A stretch of 64,000 nt of DNA, taken from positions 1 to 64,000 of the forward strand of contig WHVA01000407.1 in NCBI GenBank assembly GCA_015179125.1, read 5' to 3'. Under the pieces are notes generated by a model that saw only the letters and a list, made by a program, of their open reading frames with translations, did no database searches and was not told where the DNA came from. Position numbers and translations under genes: made by a program. The DNA comes from Gautieria morchelliformis. Lineage: Eukaryota; Basidiomycota; Agaricomycetes; Gomphales; Gomphaceae. This document shows, one piece after another, positions 9,013 through 19,938 of this stretch; the first letter of the stretch is position 1; each line of letters begins with the position of its first letter.

Positions 9013-11420
9013 TTATCTTTGGGGTTCTGGACCCTTGACATTATGAGTAGAAGCCCTGCCTGCTGTCCAGTCAAAGAGAGTTTGCCTGGAAGGTTCTGTG
9101 AAGTTCTGAAATCTCTGGAAGGGGAGGGACATGTATGTGGCTGCTGAGATACGCTGAGGTGCCTCTGGGTTCTGCCTGTGAAATTCCTTAATGAGTCGCT
9201 TTGCCCCAGAGACATCTTTAGCTGGTAGCCAGAGATCGTCGGCAGCTCCATAGCCCTTCCAGTGCACAAGATACTCCAACCTTCCACAGAACATCCTGCT
9301 GTCTAGAATCCTTTCAACTTCATTGTCAGGGGACACCCTGTTTTCCATTTCCAGTTCCGACACCACACCCAGTTCCGACTCCATTTCCGACTCCGGTTCC
9401 AGTTCCGATTCCATCTCCGCCTCCGCTTTCGGAAATGATTCCGCTTCTGGGAGAACTTCCACCAGTTCTGTTCACCTTGCCAGTTCCACTCCAATTTCCG
9501 ACTTCCGCTCTCGGAACAGTGTCGGAAATCAAGCGATTCACGTAATAGGTGGCATCAAGGGTTGATCAAGGGTCAGGGAGGTCAGGGGGATGCAGGGTTG
9601 ATGGCGAGTGCCAAGTGTTGTCCCTGGCTGCGCAGCGTAGTATAATACGGGCTCGCTGACATTGGGGTCCTTAGACTTTTCTCTTTGGATTTCCCCTTGT
9701 CAGGTGAGAATCCCCTCTCTTGTATACTCTGTTCATTTATACATACTTTAGATTTCCCCTTGTCAGTTGTGTGGTAGTGTGATCTCCACAACCAGCCAGG
9801 GTTGCCCTTACATTCATATTCTTCGGCTCCATCCCATACGACGGAGGGGGGGTGGTGGTGGAGGGGCATGACGTTCAAGAATTGGGTCATCTTCATATGG
9901 CCAAAGCAGGACAACAGAGAACACTGGATGTGTGCGACCAAAGGATGCAGGAAGATTTAGACCATAGGCATTTCGTGAGACCACCTTATTAATAGTGTAG
10001 GGGCCTAGCCACTTATGGTCCAGCTTCTTCACTGGGCGAGTGGTTGTGATGTTTTGTGCATTGAGCCAGACCTTGTCACCAAGCTTATAAACTGGGGCTG
10101 CTTTATTGTGCATGTCATAGAAGCGTGCCATGTCCTCTGCTGCCTTGGACAGGGCTGAACGAGCTTCTCTTGTGGCCGCTTCCATCCGCATTGTGAACTC
10201 ATCCAGGGCCTCAAGTCGAGTTTCCCGGACTGGTTCCAGTCCCAGCCTTGGATGTTGGCCACTGTCCAACATGAAGGGTGTAGTCTGGGTTGAGGCATGG
10301 ATTCGGTTGTTATAGGCAAACTCAGCCAAGGATATCCAGTCGAACCAATCATCCTGACGCTGGTTGATGAATAGTTGAAGGTATTGCTCAATCTCCTGAT
10401 TAAAACCCTTTCAGTCTGTCCATCAGTTTGGGGGTGATAAGCAGTAGAGGCAGCGACTTTGACACCAAGAAGTTTGTTCAGTTCACGCATGAACTGGGAG
10501 ATGAACTGTGTGCCTCGATCGCTGATGATTTCTTCAGGGAGCCCATGAAGTTTCCAAACATGATCACGGAAGAGTCGGGCGACTCCCACCGAAGTTACAT
10601 CTGAAGTGGTGGGAATGACATGTGCACGCTTTGAGAGGCGATCGATGACAACAAGGAGAGCATCATAGCCATGACTGGTAGGCAGTTCTACGATCAAGTC
10701 AATAGACATAACCTGCCATCTATGGTCTGGGATACGGTTTGGTAGAAGCTTGCCAATGGGAGAAGCAGGGAAGGTTTTTGTCCGGTTGCACAGGTCACAG
10801 GCCTTCACGTATTTTGTGATGTAACGTCCTATTCCAGGCCACCAGTAACTCCGAGCAACTAGTTCAGTAGTTCTCCAATGACCAGGGTGACCAGTGAGAG
10901 GCATGTCATGGTGCGCTTTCACTATGTCATGTCGTAGTTTTGCATCAAGCGGCACGTACACTTTGTTGTGATAGAGGACAAGCCCATCCTGTTCAGACCA
11001 CTCTTCTCCTCGTAAATTTCCAGAGGAGCCCAGTTCTTTGAGAGCCTTGACAACCTTTTCATCCCGGTCTACACAGTTCCTTACTCAATTGAGGAAAACA
11101 TCACCTTCACCTGGGACTAACTGCATGCCAGCCTCTGGGGGATTCGCCTTGATGTGGAACAAGTCAGGGGTGAGTAAGACTTGATTTTGGTTGTCTTCCT
11201 CCCCCCGCTTATGATCCACGCATGGTGAGAGTGCATGAGGCTTGGCTGAATGACGACCAGGACGATGGATCAGCTCAAAATCAAAGCAAGAGAGGTAGAG
11301 TGACCAGCGTGCTTGACGACGGTTCAGGTTTTGTGCAGTGCGGAAGTAGGTGAGATTCTGATGGTCATTGAGAATCTCAATCTTGTGCTTCGTTCCCTCT
11401 AAGATGTGGCGCCATTTACA
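9013..11420 (-). pseudogene. Gypsy A pol: RNase H tail, integrase, chromodomain
   Basis: In minus-strand order: the RNase H connection (DHQNLTYF, NRRQARW; 11400-11220); an in-frame TGA near 11086; an integrase zinc finger (HHDMPLTGHPGHWRT...CDLC; about 10910-10800); the integrase core with SIDLIVELP, SDRGTQF and TERV; a one-base insertion near 10405 that shifts the frame to LAEFAYNNR; a GPY-type module (HKWLGPYTINKV); and a chromodomain (VERILDSRMFCGRLEYLVHWKGYG). The chromodomain would steer integration to methylated chromatin. The solo LTR at 9324-9812 interrupts the reading just before VERILD; removing it restores AEEYE-VERILD. Clearly non-functional. Confidence 0.85.
9324..9812 (+). repeat. 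Solo LTR of the Gypsy F family with 5-bp TSD
   Basis: Starts TGTCAGGGGACACCCTG and ends GGGTTGCCCTTACA, matching the 490-bp LTRs of element F along its length. It is flanked by TTCAT on both sides (9319-9323 and 9813-9817), a perfect target duplication. No internal region is left, so the element was lost by LTR-LTR recombination. It lies within the chromodomain of Gypsy A and is therefore younger than that element. Confidence 0.92.
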
Positions 11421-11549
11421 AAGGAAGCATGGTCGCAGACAGCACGGAGCCCGCAAAACTACAAACCATTTAGCGCAAGGGGTAGAGACCGGGTGGCATC
11501 CCCAAGTCATAACAAGGCTGGGCCCCAACCTAGACAAAGTCCATGACCC

Positions 11550-12044
11550 TCAAGATCGTCACCACAGCTAACTGATGAACTGAAGGATGAACTGAGAGCA
11601 AAAGGACTTTGCTTCCTTTGCAGGCAGCAAGGTCATCTCTCAGGAGACTGCCCTGAGAAAATGACTGTTCCTCGGACAAGGGACAGTAGACCACCTGGGG
11701 TACAAGTTGCGATGGTAAACGTGGGCCGAAACCTCTCTGACCTTGATAAGCTAGCAAAAGAAAACATCGAACTTCAGCTAAACATGATCGGGGATACAGG
11801 GGAAGAAAGCCCTACCGGTGGTGCTTGGGACCAGCCACAGAGTGTCTGGGACGAACTAGCTGACAGGCTTTCATCGAGAGTATCCTTAGCAAACTGCAAT
11901 ATGCCCATACATGTATCAATGACAGGGAGATATACCATAATTCTGGTAACAACTCACTCAGTGCTCATTAATGACCGCATGTTCAACTTGCAGTACATCA
12001 TAAATAGTTCTCGAATTTTAGACGACCACTTTGATTGCGTGTAG
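11550..12044 (+). pseudogene. Gypsy B gag C-terminus with zinc knuckle
   Basis: After an in-frame TGA (about 11557) the frame reads PSRSSPQLTDELKDELRAKG and then CFLCRQQGHLSGDC, a CX2CX4HX4C knuckle for RNA packaging, followed by a linker (VGRNLSDLDKLAKENIELQL) ending at a stop at 12042-12044. The N-terminal capsid part is missing or unrecognisable. Confidence 0.75.
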
Positions 12045-14480
12045 TGGTTAGAATTCGAAAACATCCGACGACAAGCAGAAATCCCACTGTACCTGCTTCG
12101 TTACTCAGGAAATATGTGGGCAGACCTCCACCGAACCCTGCGTACGAACGCAACTGGGTCGAGATGGAACGGCAAATCCTGGTCAGACTTCACAAACAAC
12201 CCTAGGAGACAGAACAGGCACCAGTTAGCTACACAAGAGATAGAGAGGACCACTCACAATTGGAGGTGTTATGAGCTCCAAGACAACCAAAATAGCACCA
12301 ATAGTGGAAATGAATATGAGTTCTTGGAGGACGGAAGTGACGAGGGTCTCTCACCAATGATGCGTACAATGAGAAGTCTGGTCCCGCCTGAAGAAAGTCC
12401 TTGAGAGGAGCCGCCAATGCTTATATGGGTACCAACGGCACGGACTATGATGCTCCAGATGACAAGGAGGTCACAGGCGACATCTTAATGAACGTGTCCG
12501 CAAGGCCTATGACCGACACTCACACTGTAAAATCGAGAGGAAAATTACCAAAATCCCAACAGCCGAATCAGAGAATGGAACATAATGCTAGTAAACCAAA
12601 AGACTTCAAAAGGGTCATACCCAAGGCAATAGTAGTAACGGCAAAATAAATGGAAAGGACGTATGAGCATCGTTAGACTCGGGTTCTCTGGCCGACTTCG
12701 TTTCCACAACGCTGGTGGACCAGCTATGCTTACCAGTCGAACATCTAGCAAAACCCTTACCATGCCAATTGGCGGCCTCAGGATCGAGAACGATGATAAC
12801 TTGCTCAACATGTGTGAATTTTACCTATAATGAAATAAATGAGCAACGAAGATTTGATGTCATCAACCTCGAAAACTATGACATAATTTTAGGCACACCT
12901 TTCCTGTTACAGCATAAGGTAATGCTGGGATTCAATCCTTCAAGGGTCTCAGTCATATCTGCAATGTTGGAGATTAAGGGCTTATGCGAATGACATATGT
13001 AAGCCTGCTGGCCAAATGCTGCTCCCACTTCTAAGAGACATTAACCACACGATACTGATAAATCTCACCTACTCATGGCGGCCTTCCAAATGCCCTGAAA
13101 CGGTAAAACACCTTTGGACAGAGAAACGGGACTCGTACCTAAGCATGAGGCGATTGTGTTTCAGACCTGGTCGAAACGCCGTACCTATGCTAATTGTGTT
13201 AAAGAAGCCTGGGGAGAACGGAGAAACCAGAATCAGAACTGTACTGGATAAAAGAGAACAAAACAAGAACACAAGGAAGCTTGCAAGCCCACTCCCAAAT
13301 ATGGAGGCGATACTCACAAATGTGCTCAGACACCCGTTCAGAACATTGATCAACCGAAGAGACACATATGAACAAATCTGTGTCGTATATGAGGCCATGC
13401 ACTGCACGACCTTCAACACACCGGACGGGACCATGGAATGCTTGGTAATGCAGCAGGGTGATTGCAACGGCCTGGCTACATACCAAGCGTTAATGAACCA
13501 TATTTTTGGACCGTATATCGGACATCTACTTAGACGACATAATAGTGTACTCTAACACAATAAAAGAACACATAGAGCATTGTAAGCTGATCATAGACAT
13601 TCTCAGAAAGGAGAAGTTATACCTGTCGACGCCCGACAAACTCCAGTTCTTCGCCAAAGAGCTGAAGGTGCTGGGACACATCATAGACGCACATGGACTG
13701 GTCATCAATCCGGAAAAAGTGGACAAGATACTTAACTGGAAAACCCCACCCGGAAGAGATCAGCTCGCTGCGTTCATACGTTCATAGGAACAGTAAGTTA
13801 TATCGCACCTAACTGCAAGGGGATTAGGACCCCAATGGGTGTCCTAATGGAAAGAACTGGTTCCACTTCGATATGGTGATGGGTCCCTACAGAACAGTGT
13901 GCATTTGATGACATAAAGAAAATTGTACAAGACCATAGAGACTCACATAGAATCTCCCTGGACTACTCTGCCGACACGCCTCGAATTAATCTGGTGTGCG
14001 ACGCCAGCCTAGGAGGCGCAGGAGGTGTGGTATCACAAGGAAACGATCCACAAACGGCGGCCCTGATAGTGTTCTGGTCTGCGAAGTTCAATCCAGCACA
14101 ACAGAACTATCCAGTGCACAAAAGAGAATTATTAGCTATAGTAGAGTCTCTGAAACGGTTTAGACAACTACATCAAGGAGTATGCTTCCGCATCTTTACA
14201 GATCATAAGCCCCTGGAGTACATACTATCTCAGAAAAATCTGTCTGCATGACAACACAGATGGATCGACATACTGAGCGACTTCGACTTTGAAATCATAT
14301 ACATTCCTGGTGAAGCAAACATCGTAGTAGATGCGTTATCACGAATGTATAATGCAGAGCCGGCAGGAATTGTAAGAGCGGCATCAGAATACATAATTGA
14401 AGAGGACATACCAATGACAACGAGTGAAATAAAAAGCGGACCCTACCCTCTGAAGACAGGACATGAGGCCAATGCTTCCT
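12045..14480 (+). pseudogene. Gypsy B pol: protease, reverse transcriptase, RNase H
   Basis: 12045-12650 is a decayed linker with many stops. The protease follows as SLDSGSLADFVSTTLVDQL (from about 12670), with DSG as the active site and DIILGTPFL as the second conserved block (about 12880). The reverse transcriptase begins near 13016 and has VLKKPGENGETRIRTVLDKR; a frameshift before YLDDIIVYS (about 13527) separates it from the catalytic motif. RNase H follows from about 13990 (VCDASLGGAGGVVS, FTDHKPLEYIL, DALSRMYN). Several frame changes and stops make it non-functional. No HHCC or DDE integrase block is found before the next element. Confidence 0.8.
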
Positions 14481-14512
14481 GAGGCCAACGCTTCCTTACT
14501 GATGCACCTAAA

Positions 14513-14680
14513 TGTGACTGGTGTCACTAGTCGGCCCCCAGGGCAAACATGAGCCAGTCAATCAATAAAGCCGCCGAAAAGTAAGATAGCGGCAGTATAA
14601 ACCGCGCACCCTCTAAGCGCCCAACTAAGCCATCTCACCAGATTGCATTCCCTATTGTAGACACTTGAAATATCAAAAAA
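14513..14680 (+). repeat. Possible LTR remnant of Gypsy B
   Basis: Sequence from TGTGACTGGTGTCACTAGTC onward, with GCAGTATAAACC (TATA-like) near 14593. The inverted GTGAC/GTCAC at its start resembles LTR ends of other fungal Gypsy elements. No partner LTR is present, so this is a guess from position and ends. Confidence 0.35.
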
Positions 14681-15487
14681 GTAAGACCATAAGTTTGTCT
14701 ATAAGACACTATTCAACAACTCTATGGTAGTATTTTGTTGAAATCAAGCTTATAAAAATTTCTATTACATGTTTTTTCATTTTTTTTTCATTTCAAAATT
14801 CATAAAACGTGATTCCCTGTCCAGGAAACACAAGTTTGATTTTCTGTCCCCGTGATTTTCGCCGCATTACATAAGCATATAGTGGAGATTGAATTATTTT
14901 TTCGTGTGACACGGTGATGCCGTTTTACAGCTTGCCCGTTCGAACATCCTCTGTTCTCGAACAGGAAAGCAGATCCTGCTACCACAGAGCCCATAGAACT
15001 CATTTAGGGTGAAAACCTGACAGCAGAATCCTCTTGGGGCCCACATCTTCTGCTTGGGGTAATAATCCAACGATGGGTAAGTCTCTCAAATAAAAACCGC
15101 AAAACCGGCCATTCTGTTCTCTGCTGATCTAGGGTCTAGGTACGCTGATTATTCATCCATCATTGACACAGGCTAACCTCCAGGCACGAACCCTAGAGTC
15201 TCTTTCAAAGGTACGCTGATCTTATCATCTCTTGATTATTCATCTGTTGTTGACACTGGCCAAACGTCCAGATATAAGTGTCCCAAACATTCCATATGGC
15301 TCCCAAGAAGTCTGGGGCAAAAAAGCGACTAGAAAACCTGGGTAAATATGCAAAAAAGGCGATGTTGACACTATTTTACTCACTATTAAGGCTTTTCTTG
15401 CTCATTTCTGCCTGTTGAACGTACCAGAAGTCCAACCGAACTTCCCCTATACTCCAGAAGCAGTGTCCATCCATCCCAAGCCCCACC
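14681..15487. other. AT-rich region 5' of the DDE transposase, no gene
   Basis: Non-coding, with T-runs and an imperfect direct repeat (CGTACGCTGAT-like pieces near 15131 and 15211, each followed by TTATTCATC). It is probably the 5' non-coding part of the transposon. I could not find a terminal inverted repeat. Confidence 0.4.
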
Positions 15488-17809
15488 ATGGACCATAGTC
15501 CAGATACAGCATTGAGTGATGTTTCATTCAGTGTGAAATCAAGATGTAGCAGCATCACATCATTTGATGATGTTGAATCAACACCAGATGACCTTGGAGT
15601 TGAAGATGAAGGGCATTTACTCACATTTATCTCACAACTTCAGCAGGGAATCACAAATTTCCTGGATGCTGCTAAGACAAGCATTTGGCCAATGCGAGAT
15701 AATAAAATGGGCAACCCTGCACCATGGACCAAACGTCAGCATGAGCATGACATGCAGAAGAGTAGAAAAGCTTACCGAGAACAAGGGTATGCTGATATTA
15801 GTTCATTCTTTCAGAAACGGCCGCGTGAGTGGGCAACAGACTCTGGGATTCAACCTGCTGTTTGTGACAAACCAAAGGAGCAGATTGAGGAAAGGCAGGA
15901 GGAAGAGAAAGAGGTTGATGAAAGAGATGTAGAGCCTATTATGCCTATGACAGGGGCCAATTTGAGGCAAGAGGAGGAGGAAAGTGAAGAAGAAGGGGCA
16001 AGCAATAATAAAGGACTGAGCACAGCCACTGACCCTCAAAGTATTGCAGGGTCTTCTGCAAGTGGGTCAGAAAAGAATGAGACACATGGCCAACATGTCC
16101 CTAGGGTCACTATTGAGGGGATAGAAGATGAGGATTGCAAAACATCCACTGAGCATGGAGCGAGAGAAGAACATGAGGAGGAGGATGAGAGTGATGTGGA
16201 AGAAGGGCCAAATTGGGCACCATTGAATCCAATCCTTCAGGCTCAGGCAAGGCCACCATTGCCCACATCGCTGACCCTCAAAGAAGCTGTCACCATTCTT
16301 ACCAAATGATCAAAAGCAATAACACTAAATGTGGTTTTTTGGGGTCATCTCAATGGGATGCTGGCTTTCTTGCGGTTCTACATGTCAGGCCAGGGTATCG
16401 GGTGGTGTGAAGCATCACTCCTGGCTGCAACTGCAGCTGGAAAAGGAGCAGGTCTTGCCCGCTCTCTGCGAGTGTGGGTGTGGGAATTTCTAGAGGACAA
16501 TGAGCAGCTCCCAGAAAGTCTCTATGGGCAACATAGAAAGTCAAGAATTGAGGATGAGGATCTTGCACAGGACATTCACCTTCATTTGCAGTCCCTTAAT
16601 AAAAAATACCTCAAAGCAGTAGACATTGTTCGGTATCTGGACAAGCCTGAGGTCAAGGAGCGCCTTGGGCTCAAGAAAACTGTTAGTGAACACACTGCTC
16701 ATCAATGGATGCATGCGATGAATTCCAATATGGGAAATCTGCAAATGGAATGTATGTGGATGGACATGAACGTGAAGATGTGGTGGACTACTGGACCAAG
16801 GTGTTCCTACAATTCTGGACCTCTATTGAAGATCAAATGGTCAAATGGAGCAATGATAATGAGCCCATCTATTCCCAGCTTCCCAGATTCCCACAGCAGA
16901 AAAGGATTGTTTTGGTCACACATGATGAATCTACATTTTATGCCAATGACCGAAGGAAAACTCGTTGGGTTCACATTAGTGAAAAAGCAGAGCCAATTCA
17001 AAAGGGGGAGGGTGCTTCTATCATGGTCTCTGACTTCTGCTCACCAGACCTGGGGTGGCTTAAATCCAAAGATGGGTGGGTTTATTTTTCTCTGTTCATA
17101 TTAATTCACTGTGAACCATGCCAGCTCTCGGCAAGCTCAAGTTCTATTCAAGGTGGGAAAGAACCGTGATGGATATTCTGTTTGCTCAGACCTTTGTTCT
17201 CAAACTGAGAAAGCCATTGAATTATTTGAGGATAATTTCCAAGGAACAGCAATTGCTGCTTTTGGATTTGACAATGCAACGGGGCACCAAAAAAGAGCAG
17301 ATGATGCACTTTCAGCTCACTCTGTGCCTAAATTCCCAAAGCACTGGCACGGGAAGCATGGGAAGTGCAAGATGCGTCATGGAACCCTCCCAAATGGCCA
17401 ATCACAGGACTTTTATTACCCTGATGATCACCCTGACATGCCAGGCTGGTTTAAGGGTATGAAGACAATTCTTGAAGAATGGGGTTTCCTGGAAGAAGCT
17501 AACTTATGTGCTGAATGTGCCGGATTCAAGTGCAAGGACCAAACAGCAGCTTGCTGCTGCCATCGGGTGCTTTTCAACCAGCCAGACTTTGTTGCACAAG
17601 AGCCGGCACTATTTGAGCTTGTTGAGTCACATGGTCATTTTGCCTTTTTTTATCCAAAGTTCCATTGTGAGCTAAATTTCATTGAGCAATGCTGGGGGTA
17701 TGCAAAACTACATTATAGAATGCTCCCTCCTACAAAAAATGAGGCAGAAATGGAGAAAAATGTGCGGGAATGCCTTGATCGTGTGGATATACTCAAAATG
17801 TGCCGGTGA
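15488..17809 (+). pseudogene. DDE transposase with long Cys-rich insertion
   Basis: Starts MDHSPDTALSDVSFS with a long acidic N-terminus and the motif YADISSFFQKR. An in-frame TGA (16307-16309) is followed in the same frame by VVFWGHLNGMLAFLRFY. A one-base loss near 16720 shifts the frame to FQYGKSANGMYVDGHERED. The catalytic core has HDESTFYANDRR (first Asp), an intron about 17076-17121 (GTGGGT...GCCAG), then FGFDNATGHQKRADDA (second Asp) and HCELNFIEQCWGYAK (Glu). This matches a DDE_3-type transposase family common in basidiomycetes. The second Asp and the Glu are about 140 residues apart, with a Cys cluster (CAECAGFKC...CCCH) between them, far longer than the 34-38 residues of classic Tc1/mariner. 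One stop and one frameshift make this copy inactive. Confidence 0.8.
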
Positions 17810-17814
17810 GTGTG

Positions 17815-18232
17815 TTATTTATTTACTTGCATAAAGGAGTGCTAAGCACTGGAGGCATGGCAAAATTTCTCAAGTCAGGAAACCCCTTGAAAATTCTATG
17901 GAAATTCCACGTTTCTTGAGAGTTTCCTAGGATGGGAAATTTAGAGGAAATTCAATGTTTTACAAGGGTTTCCAAAGTTCAGGAAATTGTATAAAAATTG
18001 TAAAAATATGGTCCAGGCAATCGTGAGGAAAATGAGTCCAGAAACTGACAGTTTAACCATGATTTCCTGTCTAAAGAAATCATGAGTAAATTCTAAATTT
18101 CCTCAGAGTTTTTTGGTACAGGAAAATATTAGGAAATTCTGCAAATCTTGGCAGGAAATCTTGTGAAAATTTTATATTTCTCTATGATTTCCTGACTCTG
18201 GAAATTATAGTAAATATTCAGTTTCTAGGAGG
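17815..18232. repeat. Region of repeated GGAAAT/ATTTCC motifs
   Basis: Non-coding, with many scattered copies of AGGAAAT and TTTCCT in both orientations leading into the palindrome. It is probably the 3' non-coding end of the DDE transposon, or a degraded foldback family. Confidence 0.5.
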
Positions 18233-18409
18233 AGGAAATTCACAATATCTCAAAGATTTCCTGAGGATTTCCTGGGTTGGGGAATTGTCTAGAAATTGGA
18301 ATAGTGTGTTGACCATGCGCTGGACGGTGTCAACACACTATTCCAATTTCTAGACAATTCCCCAACCCAGGAAATCTTCAGGAAATCTTTGAGATATTGT
18401 GAATTTCCT
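18233..18409. repeat. Near-perfect 81-bp-arm palindrome
   Basis: The left arm 18233-18313 and right arm 18329-18409 are reverse complements with one mismatch I can find (80 of 81), around a 15-nt spacer. As RNA it would form a long hairpin; as DNA, a cruciform. The arms contain the same AGGAAAT motifs as the sequence just upstream. Confidence 0.92.
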
Positions 18410-18557
18410 AATCTCTCAGTACGCGGCGACTGACCAGGCTCCCGTGGTGCAATAACCCGCAACCCCGCAGTCTGCGGCTGGAACACACTCCTACCCTTCC
18501 AGGTACTATGGTGCTCCAGCGCAACAGGCTCCACCACAAAACACTACTACACATGGT

Positions 18558-19109
18558 TTGCCCCCCTACCAGTGTCCACCTACAAGTCACTCTGATTACT
18601 ACTCACCTTACTGTGTCCCCGCTCAAGTGAGGCCAGATATCCTTGAGGAGAGCTTCATGGAGCACTATGCCTCTTTCGGCCTCTTCCAGCAGATCAATGA
18701 CAGGGCGATGGCAAACTACAACTCCACCTTCAACCACAGACAACAGTTTTTCCGCAGAGGACATCGTGGGAGAGGAAGAGGGAGGGGTTCCACCGATGGT
18801 CAACAGTCGGACAGGGACCGTGTCCCCAGGTGCAATGATGGCCAACACACAGGTGAGACTCGCATGCCCAGACAACACCCTAGGAACAACGCGGCTGGCC
18901 CTAGCCAACCTGCACCCGCTGCGCAGGCTGCTGCTCCCCCACCGGCAGCAAACACACCCGAACCTGGTACATTACATGCTGAACTGCGCTCGACACTGTC
19001 AGCCGCTGACGAACGAGCATTTGAAGCCGTGGTCCAGCAAATCATCAACGGTGTGGCCGGATTGGCCACTGGAACCGAAGAAGATGAAATGCTGGACACC
19101 ACCAACTAG
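18558..19109 (+). CDS. Hypothetical RG-rich protein fragment
   Basis: An open frame from MPPYQCPPTSHS that could extend upstream to about 18420 if a TAA near 18455 is ignored (APAQQAPPQNTTTHG). It holds an Arg-Gly block (RRGHRGRGRGRG), a Pro/Ala-rich linker (PAPAAQAAAPPPAA) and an acidic C-terminus (TEEDEMLDTTN). RG boxes commonly bind RNA. Because a polypurine-like run and an LTR-like terminus follow at 19171-19187, it may be the gag or accessory frame of a retroelement. Family unknown. Confidence 0.4.
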   Translation: MPPYQCPPTSHSDYYSPYCVPAQVRPDILEESFMEHYASFGLFQQINDRAMANYNSTFNHRQQFFRRGHRGRGRGRGSTDGQQSDRDRVPRCNDGQHTGETRMPRQHPRNNAAGPSQPAPAAQAAAPPPAANTPEPGTLHAELRSTLSAADERAFEAVVQQIINGVAGLATGTEEDEMLDTTN

Positions 19110-19170
19110 ATATCATGGTTAGTACTCACTTTCTTTGCTTAATTCAGGAATAAGGTGTTCACTACCTTGT

Positions 19171-19228
19171 AGCGAAGGAGGGCGAGTGTAAGGACCCGGG
19201 ATAGCTTACTAACGCCGAGCCCTTACAG
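19171..19228 (+). repeat. Polypurine run and LTR-like termini
   Basis: AGCGAAGGAGGGCGAG (19171-19186) is followed by TGTAAGG at 19187. CCTTACA ends at 19228, giving a 42-bp segment with 7-bp inverted ends. It may be the start of an LTR whose remainder (to about 19370) is truncated, or two fused LTR ends. Confidence 0.35.
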
Positions 19229-19374
19229 ACTCTGACCAAGCTAAAGATAGAACTAGAAAAAAAACATATATACGATCAGACCAATTACCTGTATATGATT
19301 TGAGACTCAAAGTATTCACATATAAAAGGTTGACTTTGACTGGTTATCTTGAGCCTGGGCCTGAGCCTGGAGAA

Positions 19375-19636
19375 CACCAGTTGCATTGACATGGGAACTG
19401 GGCAGACATGCTCAGGCTGCATGCATCACACTGACATGTCCGGGGTACATACTGAGGCAAGGTTGTGGGTTGTTGTTGAGGATGATGCACCAGCTTACAT
19501 GCTTACATGATGCAGGCCTGAAGCAGCTTCGAGCTTGATGTTCATAATTTGCATGCAATCAGGCCTCTTTGGATATAATTATACAAGACTTCAATTTGTT
19601 TTATTTCTTTGTCGACATACATTCTCTGCATTACAT
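19375..19636. repeat. Left half of a host segmental duplication, CpG-depleted
   Basis: Aligns with about 57030-57412 and with 55210-55430. For example, GGGAACTGGGCAGACATG against GGGCACTGGGCAGACGGACG, and GTCGACATACATTCTCTGCA against GTCGACATACGTTCTCTGCA. Almost every CpG of the paralogue is CpA or TpG here. It ends in TACAT, where the Copia G LTR starts. Its continuation is at 47253. Confidence 0.8.
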
Positions 19637-19867
19637 TGTTGAGATCTGAGATCTAACATGGCACTTCAGTGCAATGATGTGCCGTGATGCAATGATGTGT
19701 CATACTCATACATACAAAGGACAAAGGAATATAAGAAAGATGAGGAATAAAGGAAAAGGCTATAATTAGTACAGACACTCATGTATATAAGGGAGCGACC
19801 TTTGGTCATTGGAGATCATTGAAATGACTACACTATCAAGTCTTACATGTGAGCATCTTTGACCATA
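19637..19867 (+). repeat. 5' LTR of Copia G
   Basis: Begins TGTTGAGATCTGAG and ends TTTGACCATA, followed directly by GGTTATGGGCC, which resembles a Copia primer-binding site. It is preceded by TACAT. Compared with the right LTR it has lost CpGs: AACATGGCAC against AACACGGCAC, GGTCATTGGAG against GGTCGCTGGAG. Confidence 0.8.
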
Positions 19868-19938
19868 GGTTATGGGCCGTAACTAATCACATATCTAATC
19901 TTATCTACTACCTCCATATCAGTAACAATCAACCTACA

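Larger units (their letters stand above)
7929..11420 (-). mobile_element. Gypsy A, chromovirus, 5'-truncated
   Basis: A minus-strand Ty3/Gypsy element. In transcription order it has the RNase H tail, integrase, GPY/F-like region, chromodomain, an extra reading frame, a polypurine tract (TGAGAGGGGGGTGA at 8312-8299) and one LTR (8298-7929). Gag, protease, reverse transcriptase and the 5' LTR are missing. The element stops at about 11420 where plus-strand Gypsy B begins. A solo LTR of the F family sits inside the chromodomain. Stops and a frameshift show it is inactive. Confidence 0.8.
11425..14512 (+). mobile_element. Gypsy B, decayed, no visible integrase
   Basis: A plus-strand Gypsy relic with gag zinc knuckle, protease, reverse transcriptase and RNase H in order. 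The frame ends in the RNase H tail (DALSRMYN, about 14330) and then in EANAS with a stop. What follows resembles an LTR start rather than an integrase. The 5' end abuts Gypsy A near 11420. It has many stops, mainly TGA and TAG. Confidence 0.75.
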
